Assembly (NCBI GenBank): GCA_038093515.1
Contig: JBBPSI010000365.1
Location: 1 to 18,590 of the forward strand
Reading direction: 5' to 3'
DNA: 18,590 nt
DNA from: Butyriboletus loyo
Lineage: Eukaryota; Basidiomycota; Agaricomycetes; Boletales; Boletaceae
Shown: piece after piece, positions 1 to 8,995 of the stretch
How the letters are laid out: each line of letters opens with the position of its first letter
Position numbering within the stretch: the first letter of the stretch is position 1
Made by a program: the position numbers and the translations under genes
Notes under the pieces: model-generated
Told to the model about the DNA's origin: nothing
Database searches by the model: none
Seen by the model: the letters and a program-made list of their open reading frames with translations, nothing else

Positions 1-2317
1 AAGTACTCCAACGTCTTCGAGAAAATGATCTATATGTAAAACCAGAAAAATGTGTATTCTCTGCGGACAAAGTGGACTTTTTAGGTATGACAGTTTCCAG
101 GAACGGTGTTGAAATGCAGTCGAAGAAGACAGATGCCATCCAAGACTGGCCAACGCCCTCGCGTCTGAAGCAAGTTCAAGCGTTCCTGGGACTATGTAAC
201 TATTATCGAAGATTCATCGAGGGCTTTTCAGAGATTGCCCAACCCCTCAATAACTTAATGAAAAAAGATACTCCTTTCAAGTGGGGTAACGACGAACAAA
301 CAGTGTTTGACATGCTGAAAAGGAAGTTTCACACAGCGCCCCTATTAGCCTACCCAGATCGAAACAAGGAGATGTGAGTAGAAACGGACGCTTCGGATAT
401 AGCAGTAGGCGCCGTCCTTTCTGTAAAAGGAATGGATGACCTTTGGCGACCCTGTGCATTTCTCTCCCACTCTTTCAATGCTGCGGAACGGAATTATCCG
501 ATTTACGATAAAGAACTGCTGGCAGTAATACACGCCTTGGAAGAATGGCGACACTATTTAATTGGCAGAGAAGGGTTTGAGATCTGGACAGATCACAAGA
601 ACCTCGAGTACTGGAAGAAGCCGCAAACGCTTTCAGGGAGACAAGCACAATGGCATGCGCTTCTTCAAGAATTCAATTATTTATTTGTTTACAAACCAGG
701 CTCAACCAATGGCAGAGCAGATGCACTATCGCGTCGAGCAGACCACGGTGAAGCTGTTACGGATCATAATACCAATATTACGGTACTTCCACCGAACCTT
801 TTTCTTAATAAAGTTTCTCTTTCTTCTTCCTTTTATGATACCTTGCAAAAAGAATCCGAAAAAGAAAAACAAAAAGAAATACCTGGATTTTATTACGATA
901 CAAAACAATCCGTATTTATTAACGAAAAGAAAAAAGTCTTCGTGCCTGAGGCACTTAGGATACAGTTGCTTAATATCTGCCATGATTCGCCTATAGCTGG
1001 ACATTTGGGTCAGGCCCGAACAGCTCACCTTCTTACATGGCATTTCACATGGCCAGGTGTCACAAAGGACATTAAACGTTACGTAGACAGCTGTCAAGCA
1101 TGCGCCCTCACAAAGGGTAAGCAAAAAGCACCGGCAGGAAAACTGTTACCACTTCCCACAGCTAGTCATCCGTGGGAAGATATTTCTGTTGATTTTGTTA
1201 CCGGACTTCCTTCTTCGAACGGCTACGATGCCATCTGTACGATAGTGGATCGCTTCTCCAAAGAAGTCGTTTACATTCCTTGTAAAACGACCACTTCTTC
1301 TAAAGAGTTAGCGGTTATTTTTAGAGACAATGTTTGGTGCATTCATGGACTACCTTGTACTATAGTTTCAGATCGTGGACCCCAGTTTGTATCGGACTTT
1401 ACCACAGAGCTTTGCAAGCTCCTCGGCATTTCTCTACGGCATACCATCCACAATCTGATGGCCAAACCGAACGGATAAACCGAGAAATGGAACAATATTT
1501 ACGTACCTACATGGCTAAAAAACAAGAAGCTTGGGCCGATTGGATCAAGATCGCCCAGTTTAACCATAATAATTCCCTCACCACCACTACGGGTACAATT
1601 CCATTCTCTATTACACGTAATTATTATCCTAGAGTCGGGTTCGAAAAGTCTTCCAACACGCTAGCCGGAGATTTCGCACGTAGCGCTGGGAAAGCACATG
1701 CCGAGGTTAAAGAAGCATTGGAAGAAGCTCGCAGGCGCATGGTATCGCAGGCCGATAATAGATGATCGGATGCGCCCGATTACAAAGTGGGAGATAGTGT
1801 GTGGCTTAGTACAGAGAACCTTAAACTGCCGTACACTGCACGAAAACTCACACAGCGTTGGATTGGTCCTTATCGGATCAAAGCACTCAAATCAAACGCT
1901 GTCGAACTTCAGCTGCTGAGCAGCATGAGAATTCATCCCATAGTCAACATTTCTCAGGTTAAACCCTACCGAGAAACTCTTCCAGGACAGCCTGTTCTGC
2001 GTCCAGACCCAGTCAATGTCATGGACGAAGGATACTCGGAATTCGAAGTTGATTATATCGTCGCATCCCGGATGAAACGTAAGAAGTTGGAGTATTTAGT
2101 GCACTGGAGGGGTTATGACGAAACGGACCGCACATGGGAACCAGTATCCAATCTGGAACATTCGCAGGACGTCATCACGGATTATCACCATGCCCACCCT
2201 TCCGCCCCTCGCCCCCTTCGTGGCCTATCACTTTTTGAATTTTCTTCTCTGTTTAAAGAGTACGGTCCTGAGCACGGAACTCCCTATCAAGGAACTCGCT
2301 TGGAATACGAGTCCTAG
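1..2317 (+). pseudogene. pol: Decayed pol of element A (RT end, RNase H, integrase, chromodomain)
   Basis: Partial polyprotein, open in one frame from base 3. The start encodes the RT region after the catalytic loop (FLGMTVS near 78). RNase H follows, with its acidic residues in VETDAS, YDKELLAVIHALEEW and WTDHKNLEYW. The integrase finger shows HDSPIAGH and CQAC. The catalytic core has D in SVDFVTG, D in SDRGPQF and E in DGQTERIN. The C-terminal chromodomain lies at about 2040-2190 (EYLVHWRGYDETDRTWEP). Three lesions break it: TGA at 375-377, just before the RNase H motif; a frame change near 1430-1440, inside the integrase core between D and E; and TGA at 1763-1765, where sister copy B has CGA. 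The TAG stop at 2315-2317 overlaps the polypurine tract. Coding identity is certain; the present copy cannot make a full protein. Confidence 0.95.
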
Positions 2318-2328
2318 GGGGGGGGAGG
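2317..2328 (+). other. Polypurine tract of element A
   Basis: Nine G followed by AGG sit directly against the LTR start (TGTTATAA at 2329). This is the expected plus-strand primer of reverse transcription. Its first base is the last base of the pol stop codon TAG. Element B has the same tract at 17830-17841. Confidence 0.85.
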
Positions 2329-2395
2329 TGTTATAATTGTATCTCTTATAACTATCTTTTGCATTTGGACTTTGTCATATTTCTCTTTCAAAGGT

Positions 2396-2497
2396 CACGT
2401 GACTTTGCGCACGTGATCGTGGGATTATACATGTGACCACAGGCTGACTAAGCATATGACGTCATGGTCCAGACTGGCCCAGACTCTATGACGTCAT
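2396..2497 (+). promoter_or_regulatory. Paired CACGTG and paired TGACGTCA palindromes in the LTR
   Basis: Two E-box palindromes (CACGTG, 2396 and 2410) and two 10-bp ATGACGTCAT palindromes (2456 and 2488) lie 150-250 bp upstream of the LTR TATA box. In other organisms CACGTG is bound by bHLH factors and TGACGTCA by CREB/ATF-type bZIP factors; a regulatory role here is inferred from that and from conserved order in all five LTR copies of this family. Confidence 0.5.
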
Positions 2498-2647
2498 GCC
2501 TCATGTATTTAATCTCTGTTTGCTTCTCTTCTTTTTGATCGCTGTCAACTTCTATTTCCCATCATCGTTGACCCGTGACCCCCTTCATATATACTTGTAT
2601 AGTAACTAGTCTCACGCACTGCTTGGTCTGTGTGCATTCCCTTGTAA

Positions 2648-2655
2648 TATAAAAG
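2648..2655 (+). promoter_or_regulatory. TATA box of LTR A
   Basis: TATAAAAG, with equivalents at the same place in the sister LTRs. It marks the likely U3 promoter. A start about 30 nt downstream would fall near 2678, inside the inverted repeat at 2661-2694. Confidence 0.6.
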
Positions 2656-2822
2656 GGCTCGTGGTTGCGGCTAGGATTCCCTAGCTTTAACCACTTGTCT
2701 ATTCACTGGCAACAGTTGAGAGATTAAGGTCTGAGCTATTCCTCATTACCATCGCCAGTACTTGTGTAGTACTGCAACAGTCGCGGAACCCTGTATGCCT
2801 TGATAACTTCGTTGTCACAACA

Positions 2823-3350
2823 CCAGTGGGGTAGGGGTATAGTCAAGGCATGGCCCAGTATGGTGCTGCAGGGACTGGGGGGTCAACATTAGATTTATAT
2901 GGGTGGCGAGGTTTACTGACGGTTTTATAGGGATGGGCATATTGTCTATAATTGGTATATAGGACAGGCTGGGTGTGTTGTTGGTTTCAGGGCCTCCATA
3001 CTTGTCGCTGTTCATTCATTTGGTTCATTCATTAGGGTATGGTGGTTAGCGGGGGATGATTTAGCTTATCTTGTATAGGTATGGAGTCATGTTGGGGGGG
3101 ATCATCCTCAATGTTCTGGTTGGGGCTGGTTTGGTGGTTTTTGTCTTTTATTTTGTTTTATTTTATTTTTCTCTCTTTCACAGTATGGGGTAGTTGGTAG
3201 TTTATGGGTTCATGGGTGGGGCTTTCTTGTTTTAACAGTGGTTCTTTTGTGGGGGGCCAGGCGGTTGCCTTCTGTTTTTTGGCCTTGCCAGCCTTCTTAA
3301 GGCGTGGGAAAACCTGCCATGGTTGTGGTTCAGGTTCAAGGAGCCCCACT
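2823..3350. other. G/T-rich non-coding stretch
   Basis: The plus strand is strongly enriched in G and T with long G and T runs, including a T-rich block at about 3140-3180. Open frames here are low-complexity and I recognise no gene. It separates element A from the CpG-rich host segment that begins at about 3350. It resembles the retroposon at 14649-15589 in composition, but I found no alignable match or flanking duplication. Confidence 0.4.
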
Positions 3351-3438
3351 GGTCGTTTTTCGCCGACCGCTCACCCTAGTGTTCGTGTTGGTGCGCAATT
3401 CGGAGGAACATACGGACGTGGGCGTGGACGACGATGTG

Positions 3439-3651
3439 TCTATTGCCGAGGAGGCAATTAAATATTTGTTGAATTCGCCGGAGCGTGTATCACAACCGCA
3501 GGTACTATTCACCCTCTCACCGAGCAAAAGCGTATAAATACTGTGCACGTCCAGCGGCTCCAAGCGAGTCTGTAGAGTAGCGGAGACGACACCAGCCCGA
3601 ACAAAGGAGTCGGCGAGGCTCAGAGTGTCCTGATGATGATTCTTGACTTCT
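3439..3651 (-). pseudogene. Decayed partial copy of the last exon of the GST gene (copy S1)
   Basis: On the minus strand this aligns with exon 4 of the intact gene at 4473-5320. The best block, about 3590-3645, corresponds to gene positions about 4645-4685 and encodes DTLSLAD where the gene has DTLTLAD; a 2-nt insertion follows and shifts the frame. A second block around GAGCAAAAG and the CCAAGCG segment matches gene bases about 4540-4620. No start, splice sites or upstream exons are seen. A near-duplicate stripped of CpG sits at 5784-5998. A plus-strand frame across 3304-3537 is also open (IAEEAIKYLLN), so part of the segment may descend from something else. Confidence 0.6.
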
Positions 3652-4472
3652 ATGCATGACTGAGAACCGCAAAGTGCCGATGTGAACAGATGATCGATGA
3701 TTGGTCGGCGGTCAGCGTGGGTGTGCGACAATCACAAGCGTTCAATTGGCTGCCCAGCACAAAGTCGAGCGTCCACGTCATCGCCGGCAAGCCTAATCGT
3801 CGCAGTCAACAACCTCAAGCACTAAGACTTGGTCTTGCTGAATGGTCAGCACTGCAAATCACTCCTTTGAACTGCTACCCACTAGTCTTTATCGACGACA
3901 TCTCATACGATCGCTTTGGAGTGTAAATGAACAAGGTGTTTCGGTTTACTCGTGGTGCGCAAAGTTGAGCCATAAACACGTTTTCCTGATTGCCTCGTGT
4001 TTTTGGCGCTTATTCTTTATGTGACCTCGTTGCGATGACCGGGCAAGCAGTCGATGTCGGCGAAAATTTCCGTCTCTTCCGAGGCAGTCTGCGATTGCTC
4101 GTTATGTCCCGGCCGCGGCACTCGGTTCATGATGAATGCATAATCCGCATAGACCAACTCGCGACACCGTGCACAAAATACGCCCGCACGTTCTCAAAAT
4201 GATGGTTTTTCATAAAATAGAAGAGGAATGTACATTTGGCCACCTACTCAGACCACGTCACGTCTATATCTGTCGACAGGCTTGGCGTTCTCGTGGTCCC
4301 TACGGTATCGCCGCAGCACGGCGAACTCGCGGATTAATGTTGATATTGATTCAGTATCATGCACACTCAAGTACGCTTTTTGCTAGTGCACCTACAGCAT
4401 GGGTTGGTGAGATGCGTATATTCATTTCGTACAACGACATCCAGTGGAATTGCATCAACACATTTCATCGCT
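3652..4472. other. CpG-rich stretch downstream of the GST gene
   Basis: No gene recognised with confidence. Composition is like the host gene, not like the transposons. It must hold the 3' end of the minus-strand GST transcript just left of 4473. Plus-strand frames at 3690-3926 and 4136-4486 have no recognisable domain. A possible decayed minus-strand coding segment at 4017-4386 is listed separately. Confidence 0.4.
4017..4386 (-). other. Possible remnant of a minus-strand gene
   Basis: One minus-strand frame reads sensibly in two blocks. The upstream block is about 4386-4268 (LIREFAVLRRYRRDHENAK). The downstream block, about 4197-4017, contains VFCARCRELVYADYAF and ends at TAA 4017-4019. 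Two in-frame TGA codons lie between the blocks; a GT-AG intron of about 69 nt would join them in phase, though its donor (GTGACG) is poor. The CxxC followed by LVYADY recalls the end of a ubiquitin-hydrolase zinc finger, but I do not claim that. No start is visible. It could be an exon fragment, a pseudogene or chance. Confidence 0.2.
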
Positions 4473-5320
4473 TTAGGAAAATGTAATGGTCGTGGGCTCA
4501 GTGATCCTGACATCCGCAAATGCCTCTGTTCCCCAGTACTTTTTGACCCTCTCATCCGTGGTCACCTTTTCATAATGAGCAAAAGTGTGTGGGTATTGTG
4601 CGCGTTCGGCAGTTCCAAGCGCCGCACGCGCGGCAGCAAAAATAATGCCAGCCAGAACAAAGTCGGCGAGGGTCAGAGTGTCCAATGCCACGTAACCAGA
4701 GGGACGCCCCGCAAGATACGACTCGAGGTAGGTGAGGGCACGAGCAAGGCGCTCAGCATTTTTATCAATAACCTATATCGAACACTTCAGATACCTGACT
4801 AGAATCAGCGGGGATTCTAGTCCTTACCTCGAGATTGAAAGGTCCATAAAAGCCGTAGATCTGACCCGTGATGTTCTGAGTTGGAGCGCCGATCTCGTGT
4901 TCAGCAAAGTGTACCCATTGATCGACAGTCGCAGTTTCGTGTGCATTTGAACCTAACAGGTTCACTTTGGTCCCGATGCTACTCACTGGAACAGGTGAGT
5001 CCACGATAAGCGTCGACTGAACAAATCATTGGCCACTCACAATAGCGGGCAATCGAAGTACCTTCGATCAGCTTGAATCCATCCGTTCCCTCGAAGGCAG
5101 GGATCTTTCCATAGGTAAACTTGGCTGTATACTCCGAAGGCCTGTTCGTGAACGAAAACTCAGGTTGTTCGAGGTCAAACTCATTCACGGCTGCAACACT
5201 GAGGATCTGTGACGAAAATGTGAAAGTTAGCTCTGACCCGAAGACGCAGGTCGGTTGTGAACGTACGACTTTGGAATGACGCTGGCGGACGCTACCCCAG
5301 AGAGTTCCGACAGGAGTCAT
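4473..5320 (-). CDS. eEF1B-gamma-like glutathione S-transferase, four exons
   Basis: Coding parts on the minus strand: 5320-5267, 5206-5041, 4985-4828 and 4772-4473; introns of 60, 55 and 55 nt begin GTACGT, GTGAGT and GTAAGG and end CAG, CAG and TAG. The spliced reading is open and gives 225 residues plus TAA. The N-terminal thioredoxin fold (about 1-75) starts MTPVGTLWG and contains KIPAFEGTDGF and the glutathione-site segment EGTSIARYL, where the family usually has E-S. The helical C-terminal domain (about 85-225) has DQWVHFAEHEIG, the N-capping TLAD, and AERAQYPHTFAHYEKVT. This matches the GST part of elongation factor 1B gamma; the eEF1B-gamma C-terminal domain is absent, so it is a stand-alone cytosolic GST of that class. 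Substrate unknown. It is the only intact host gene in the window. Confidence 0.9.
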
Positions 5321-5401
5321 TTCGCCGCGTGAATATTGAAGTTATTGAAGTTATGTTGAAGCGATCAGACGATGGGGCCATAGTGGTCCAAGACGGGACC
5401 T

Positions 5402-5409
5402 CTTATATA
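5402..5409 (-). promoter_or_regulatory. TATA box upstream of the GST gene
   Basis: Minus-strand TATATAAG, 82-89 bp before the ATG at 5320. A start about 30 nt downstream would leave a 5' leader of roughly 50 nt. The leader holds a short direct repeat of a TTCAAT-containing unit at about 5333-5360. Confidence 0.5.
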
Positions 5410-5783
5410 CGTTCGTGCATCAACTCCGACTGCACCATTAAACCTTACAGTCAGCAATCAAGTTGAATCAGCAATCCACAGTACCTTATCGTATTTCGTA
5501 ACAAAGGGGAGGAGTGGAAGTCTACGGTCAAAGTGATCAGTGGTAATTCGACCCCGCGATGGAGTTTGCTGAGTCAGTCAATGTCGACATTACCAATCCG
5601 CGACTCGCTAAGCGAAGAACCAGGTCGCGTATCAATGTTTCAACTGCGGGTCTGAATGACACTTCCTACTACTCCCATCATTGGCTGCAAGTGGCAAAAG
5701 TTGGACCCCGCTGTGCACTGTTGGGGTTCATTGAAGGCAGTGTTGTGATCCAACATTGCTGCAACATGATTCAGTGAACAGCA
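5410..5783. other. GST upstream region, no gene recognised
   Basis: CpG-containing DNA like the gene itself. A plus-strand frame at 5559-5777 (72 codons) has no domain I recognise. The CpG-containing character stops abruptly near 5780, where the CpG-free copy S2 begins. Confidence 0.35.
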
Positions 5784-5998
5784 CATCTATTGCTGAGGAG
5801 GCAATTAAATAGTTGTTGAATTCACTGGAGTGTGTCATGTTGGGCTATTACAACTGCAGGTACTCTCACCAAGCAAAAGTGTATAAATACTGTGCATGTC
5901 CAGTGGCTCCAAGCAAGTCTATAGAGTAGTGGAGATGACACCAGCCCAAACAAAGGAGTTGATAAGGCTCAGAGTGTCCTGATGATGATTCTTGACTG
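5784..5998 (-). pseudogene. CpG-free decayed copy of the GST exon fragment (copy S2)
   Basis: Same segment as copy S1 (3439-3651), in the same orientation, ending in the shared CAGAGTGTCCTGATGATGAT. I count 15 CpGs in S1; none survives in S2, where each reads TpG, CpA or a double change. S2 also has a short local rearrangement around 5830-5860. Non-functional. Confidence 0.6.
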
Positions 5999-6128
5999 TT
6001 GAAATAGTAGTGTCCTAATTCTGTATTTCACTTACAGCCACTACATTTCCAGACTGGTCTTTATGACATTATGGTCTAGACACAGTCACACTTGTCACAT
6101 TACATATAGCTCTACTTATGATATACTT
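5999..6128. other. AT-rich spacer and left target duplication of element D
   Basis: No gene. The last five bases, TACTT (6124-6128), are repeated at 14631-14635 on the other side of element D. Confidence 0.8.
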
Positions 6129-6543
6129 TGTTATGCTGGTGTGCTAACAACTAGAACACTAGGTGGCACTCTGGAGTAGATGCAGGACTTGGGAGACGGT
6201 TCTCAGACTATGTCTTAGTGCACACACTAAGAGTCTGGAGTGAAACTAATTGCTAGCAGGTTACTGTGTAGAACTAGATAAAGTACAGGTGTTCTAGGAC
6301 TGGGTTTATATAGTACAGAGGTCTGTGCACAGACCATGACCCCAATTGGGTCACAAGAATCATAAAGACTAAAGTGGAAGGGATACTCAAGAACGTTCTG
6401 GAGTATGAAGGAAACAGCATCCGGGTGCAGGAAGTGATGACTAATCAGAATGGTCATACCATTCAAAGGGAACTAGCAAAAGGCTAGGAGAAGATCATAG
6501 TCCAATCGGTAGAGGAGAGAAAAAGTAGACCACTACCATAACA
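6129..6543 (-). repeat. 3' LTR of element D (415 bp)
   Basis: On the plus strand it begins TGTTATGCTGGTG and ends CCATAACA. It is the same length as the 5' LTR at 14216-14630 and about 96% identical. It carries the 16-bp palindrome GGTCTGTGCACAGACC beside the TATA sequence. Confidence 0.95.
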
Positions 6544-6546
6544 TTA

Positions 6547-6556
6547 CCCCCTTCCC
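6547..6556 (-). other. Polypurine tract of element D
   Basis: Minus-strand GGGAAGGGGG, separated by TAA from the 3' LTR. It is the expected plus-strand primer and fixes the element's orientation. Confidence 0.75.
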
Positions 6557-6868
6557 ATGGTGGAGACTCCAACTCCACTACTTGTAAAGTCCCTTCACTG
6601 AGATGCCCCCTCATTGACGTCATCATTGTAAGCATCATTGGCACTGATATCTTCCCAGATGTCCTCCCAGAAGGTGCAGTTGGCGACAATGTGGCCAACG
6701 GCGCCGCAGAGACCACAGACATGCTCTGGGCAAAACTCCTGAATATGACCTGGGGCAATCTGGTGACAGAATGGGCAGGTGTAGTTGGGGCAGCCTCTGC
6801 AGAAGTGGCCGACGGTGCTGCACTTGAAGCAAAGTTGCGGGCAGACAAGGCAAGGTTGAGCAGGGCAT

Positions 6869-7810
6869 TGTTACGCTGGGCACTAACAACTAGAACAGTG
6901 AGGCGGCACTCAAGAGTAGCGGCAGGACTCTGGAGACGATTCTGGGAGAAGTGTTGCAAAGGCAATGCGCAGTCAAATGCTAGCACGTAGTACCCTGCCA
7001 CAGGCGGTCCAATGACAGTTGCTGTGCTACACAAAGCACAGGCAAGATGTAATCAAGGAGCTTCAACTTAATCCTCAACTGTTGCCAGCGAATAGACAAG
7101 TGGTTAAAACTAGGGAATCCTAGTCTAACCACGAGCCTTTATATATTGTACAGAGATGCGCACAGACCATGCTGTGCGTGTGAGGAATTACTATACATGG
7201 CTAGACTAAAGAAGAGAAGCGCAATGGTGATTAACCACATGAGGCGCAGGGATCAAAAAGAAGAGAAGTAAACGGAGATTAAATACATGTGTCGTGACGT
7301 CATAGAGTCTAGGCTTGGTCTAGGCCATGACATCATATGCTTAGTCAGCATGAGATCACATGTAAGTTCCCACGATCACGTGCGCTATGTCACGTGACCT
7401 TTGAAAGTGAAAAACGACTAAGTCCGAAGTGAAAGTGTACAAATAAATGTTATGATTATAACAAGAAGTCTCAGACTATGTCTTAGTGCTCGCACTAAGA
7501 GTCTGGAGTGAAACTAATTGCTAGCAGTGAACTGCATAGAACTAGATAGTGTACATGCGAGTAAAGACTGGGTATTTATACTACTGAGGTCTGTGCACAG
7601 ACCATGCTCCCAATTGGGCCGCGAGAGCGAAAACACAAATGAGGAAGGAATACTCTAGAAGCTTCTTGAGTATGAAGGAAAGTGCATCCGTGCGCGGGAA
7701 ATGATGACTAAGCGAAATAATTGTACTGTTTGAAAGGAACTAGCAGAAGGCTAGGTGAATGTAGTAGTCCCAACGGCAATGGAGAGAAAAAGTAGACCAC
7801 TACCATAACA
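6869..7810 (-). repeat. Solo LTR of element D's family, inserted in the third gene
   Basis: Two halves (6869-6951 and 7469-7810) together align end to end with the D LTRs: TGTTACGCTGGGC at the left, CTACCATAACA at the right. Flanks are GGCAT (6864-6868) and GGCGT (7811-7815), a target duplication with one transition. It is more diverged from the D LTRs than those are from each other. It is split by the solo LTR at 6952-7463. Confidence 0.88.
6952..7463 (-). repeat. Solo LTR of the A/B-related family, nested (512 bp)
   Basis: Plus-strand ends TGTTGCAAAG and TTATAACA, flanked by perfect AGAAG duplications (6947-6951, 7464-7468). It shares with the A/B LTRs the CACGTG and TGACGTCA region and the inverted repeat (here 7100-7132). 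It lies inside another solo LTR inside element D, so it is the youngest of three levels. Confidence 0.92.
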
Positions 7811-8485
7811 GGCGTGGGCTGGCATCAGGAGATCTGTCATCCAGGACAATGGGGGCATCACGAGTGCCGTGATTGGCAAGATAGGGTGGCGGAGGTCCAT
7901 ACGAGGAGTCGGAAGAACCAGCAGTTGCAGCAAGGGGGGAGGAGACTCAAGGGATGAGCTGAATGGCAGGGGTTCCTTGACAAGTGAGTGGCTGGGGGGT
8001 GACAGAACATACGGCCCTGTTGGCAATCCTTCTTCCTGTGGCAGTGAGGGTGACCGATCCAGGGATAGCTCCAACCTGGAGAAGCGCCTGGTGAGGTTGG
8101 CAATGTACAGTTCAGGGTGGTAGAGGGGAGTGTTGATAAGCGACCTGGGGCTTGTCGACGTCAGTCTGAAAGGACTCCAGGGACTCTCCAGTGGTCTCAC
8201 GGGACAAGTCAGCTACCAGCATGGTTGCAGGTGAATCTCTTGTGGATGGCGCAGGAACAGGAAGTGGCAGAGGAGATCCTGCCATGGCAGGACGAGGTAC
8301 TGGATTGGGGCCACAAGCAGAGGGGTGAAGGTAGCCAATGTGGTTGGTGGAGTGGAGATAAAACTCTTGCTCCCTAGGAGCAAGAGCCATTAGGATGGGG
8401 TGAAGGACAGGTGCCAGAATACCTGGGAGGAGTTGGTCCACCATGTAGCCAAAACCTTCAGTGTGGAGGATGTCCAAGGTGTACC

Positions 8486-8995
8486 TGTTATAATCATAAC
8501 ATTTATCCTTACACTTTCACTTTGGACTTAAATCGTTTGCACTTTCAAAGGTCACGTGACATAGCGCACATGATCGTGGGAACTTACATGTGATCCCCTG
8601 CTGACTAAGCATATGATGTCATGGCCTAGACCAAGCCTAGACTCTATGATGTCACGACACATGTATTTAATCTCTGTTTACTTCTCTTCTTTATGATCCC
8701 CGCGCCTCGTGTGGTTAATCACCGTTGCGCTTCTCTTCTTTAGTCTATCCATGTATAGTAGTTCATCTCACGCACAGCATGGTCTGTGCGCACTTCTGTA
8801 CAATATATAAAGGCTCGTGGTTAGACTAGGATTCCCTAGTTTTAACCACTTGTCTATTCGCTGGCAACAGTTGAGGATTAAGCTAAAGCTCCTTGATCAT
8901 ATCTTGCCTGTGCTTTGTGTAGCGCAGCAACTGTGGTGGACCCTGTGTGACAGAGTATTCGTACTGGCATTCGACCATGCGTTGCTTGCGTAACA
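8486..8995 (+). repeat. Plus-strand solo LTR inserted in the third gene of D (510 bp)
   Basis: Begins TGTTATAATCATAACA and ends TTGCGTAACA, with perfect GTACC duplications (8481-8485, 8996-9000). Same branch as the solo LTRs at 6952 and 15012 but in the opposite orientation. Both TGACGTCA palindromes have become TGATGTCA. TATA sequence near 8805-8811; inverted repeat at 8817-8849. Confidence 0.93.

Larger units (their letters stand above)
1..2822 (+). mobile_element. Element A: 3' part of a Ty3/Gypsy chromovirus
   Basis: Plus-strand LTR retrotransposon entering from the left edge. Seen in order: the end of reverse transcriptase, RNase H, integrase with H2C2 finger, chromodomain, polypurine tract, then a 494-bp LTR ending at 2822. 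The 5' LTR, gag, protease and the RT active site lie outside the window, so the target-site duplication cannot be tested; the 3' flank begins CCAGT. Element B at the right edge is a sister copy in inverted orientation. Its many remaining CpGs suggest it is younger than element D. Confidence 0.93.
2329..2822 (+). repeat. 3' LTR of element A (494 bp)
   Basis: Begins TGTTATAATT and ends CACAACA. The matching LTR of element B (17337-17829) is about 95% identical by eye, most differences being transitions. Contents in order: CACGTG at 2396-2401 and 2410-2415; ATGACGTCAT at 2456-2465 and 2488-2497; TATAAAAG at 2648-2655; and a 34-nt inverted repeat at 2661-2694. The solo LTRs at 6952, 8486 and 15012 share this ground plan. 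Confidence 0.93.

Noticed and set aside
562..1124. Overlapping frames on both strands inside element A
   Set aside because: Shadows of the pol frame, which carries recognisable RNase H and integrase motifs there.
2823..3350. G/T-rich stretch as a telomere or Helitron end
   Set aside because: No tandem telomeric unit and no hairpin plus CTRR-type terminus that I could identify.
3336..3731. 131-codon minus-strand frame as an intact gene
   Set aside because: Only part resembles the GST exon, with a frame-shifting 2-nt insertion; no start or splice context.
6227..6466. 79-codon frame repeated at 14314-14553
   Set aside because: Same frame in the two LTRs of element D; conserved only because the LTRs are copies.
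6691..6990. Plus-strand frame of 99 codons
   Set aside because: Antisense to the zinc-knuckle end of the third gene and running into LTR sequence.
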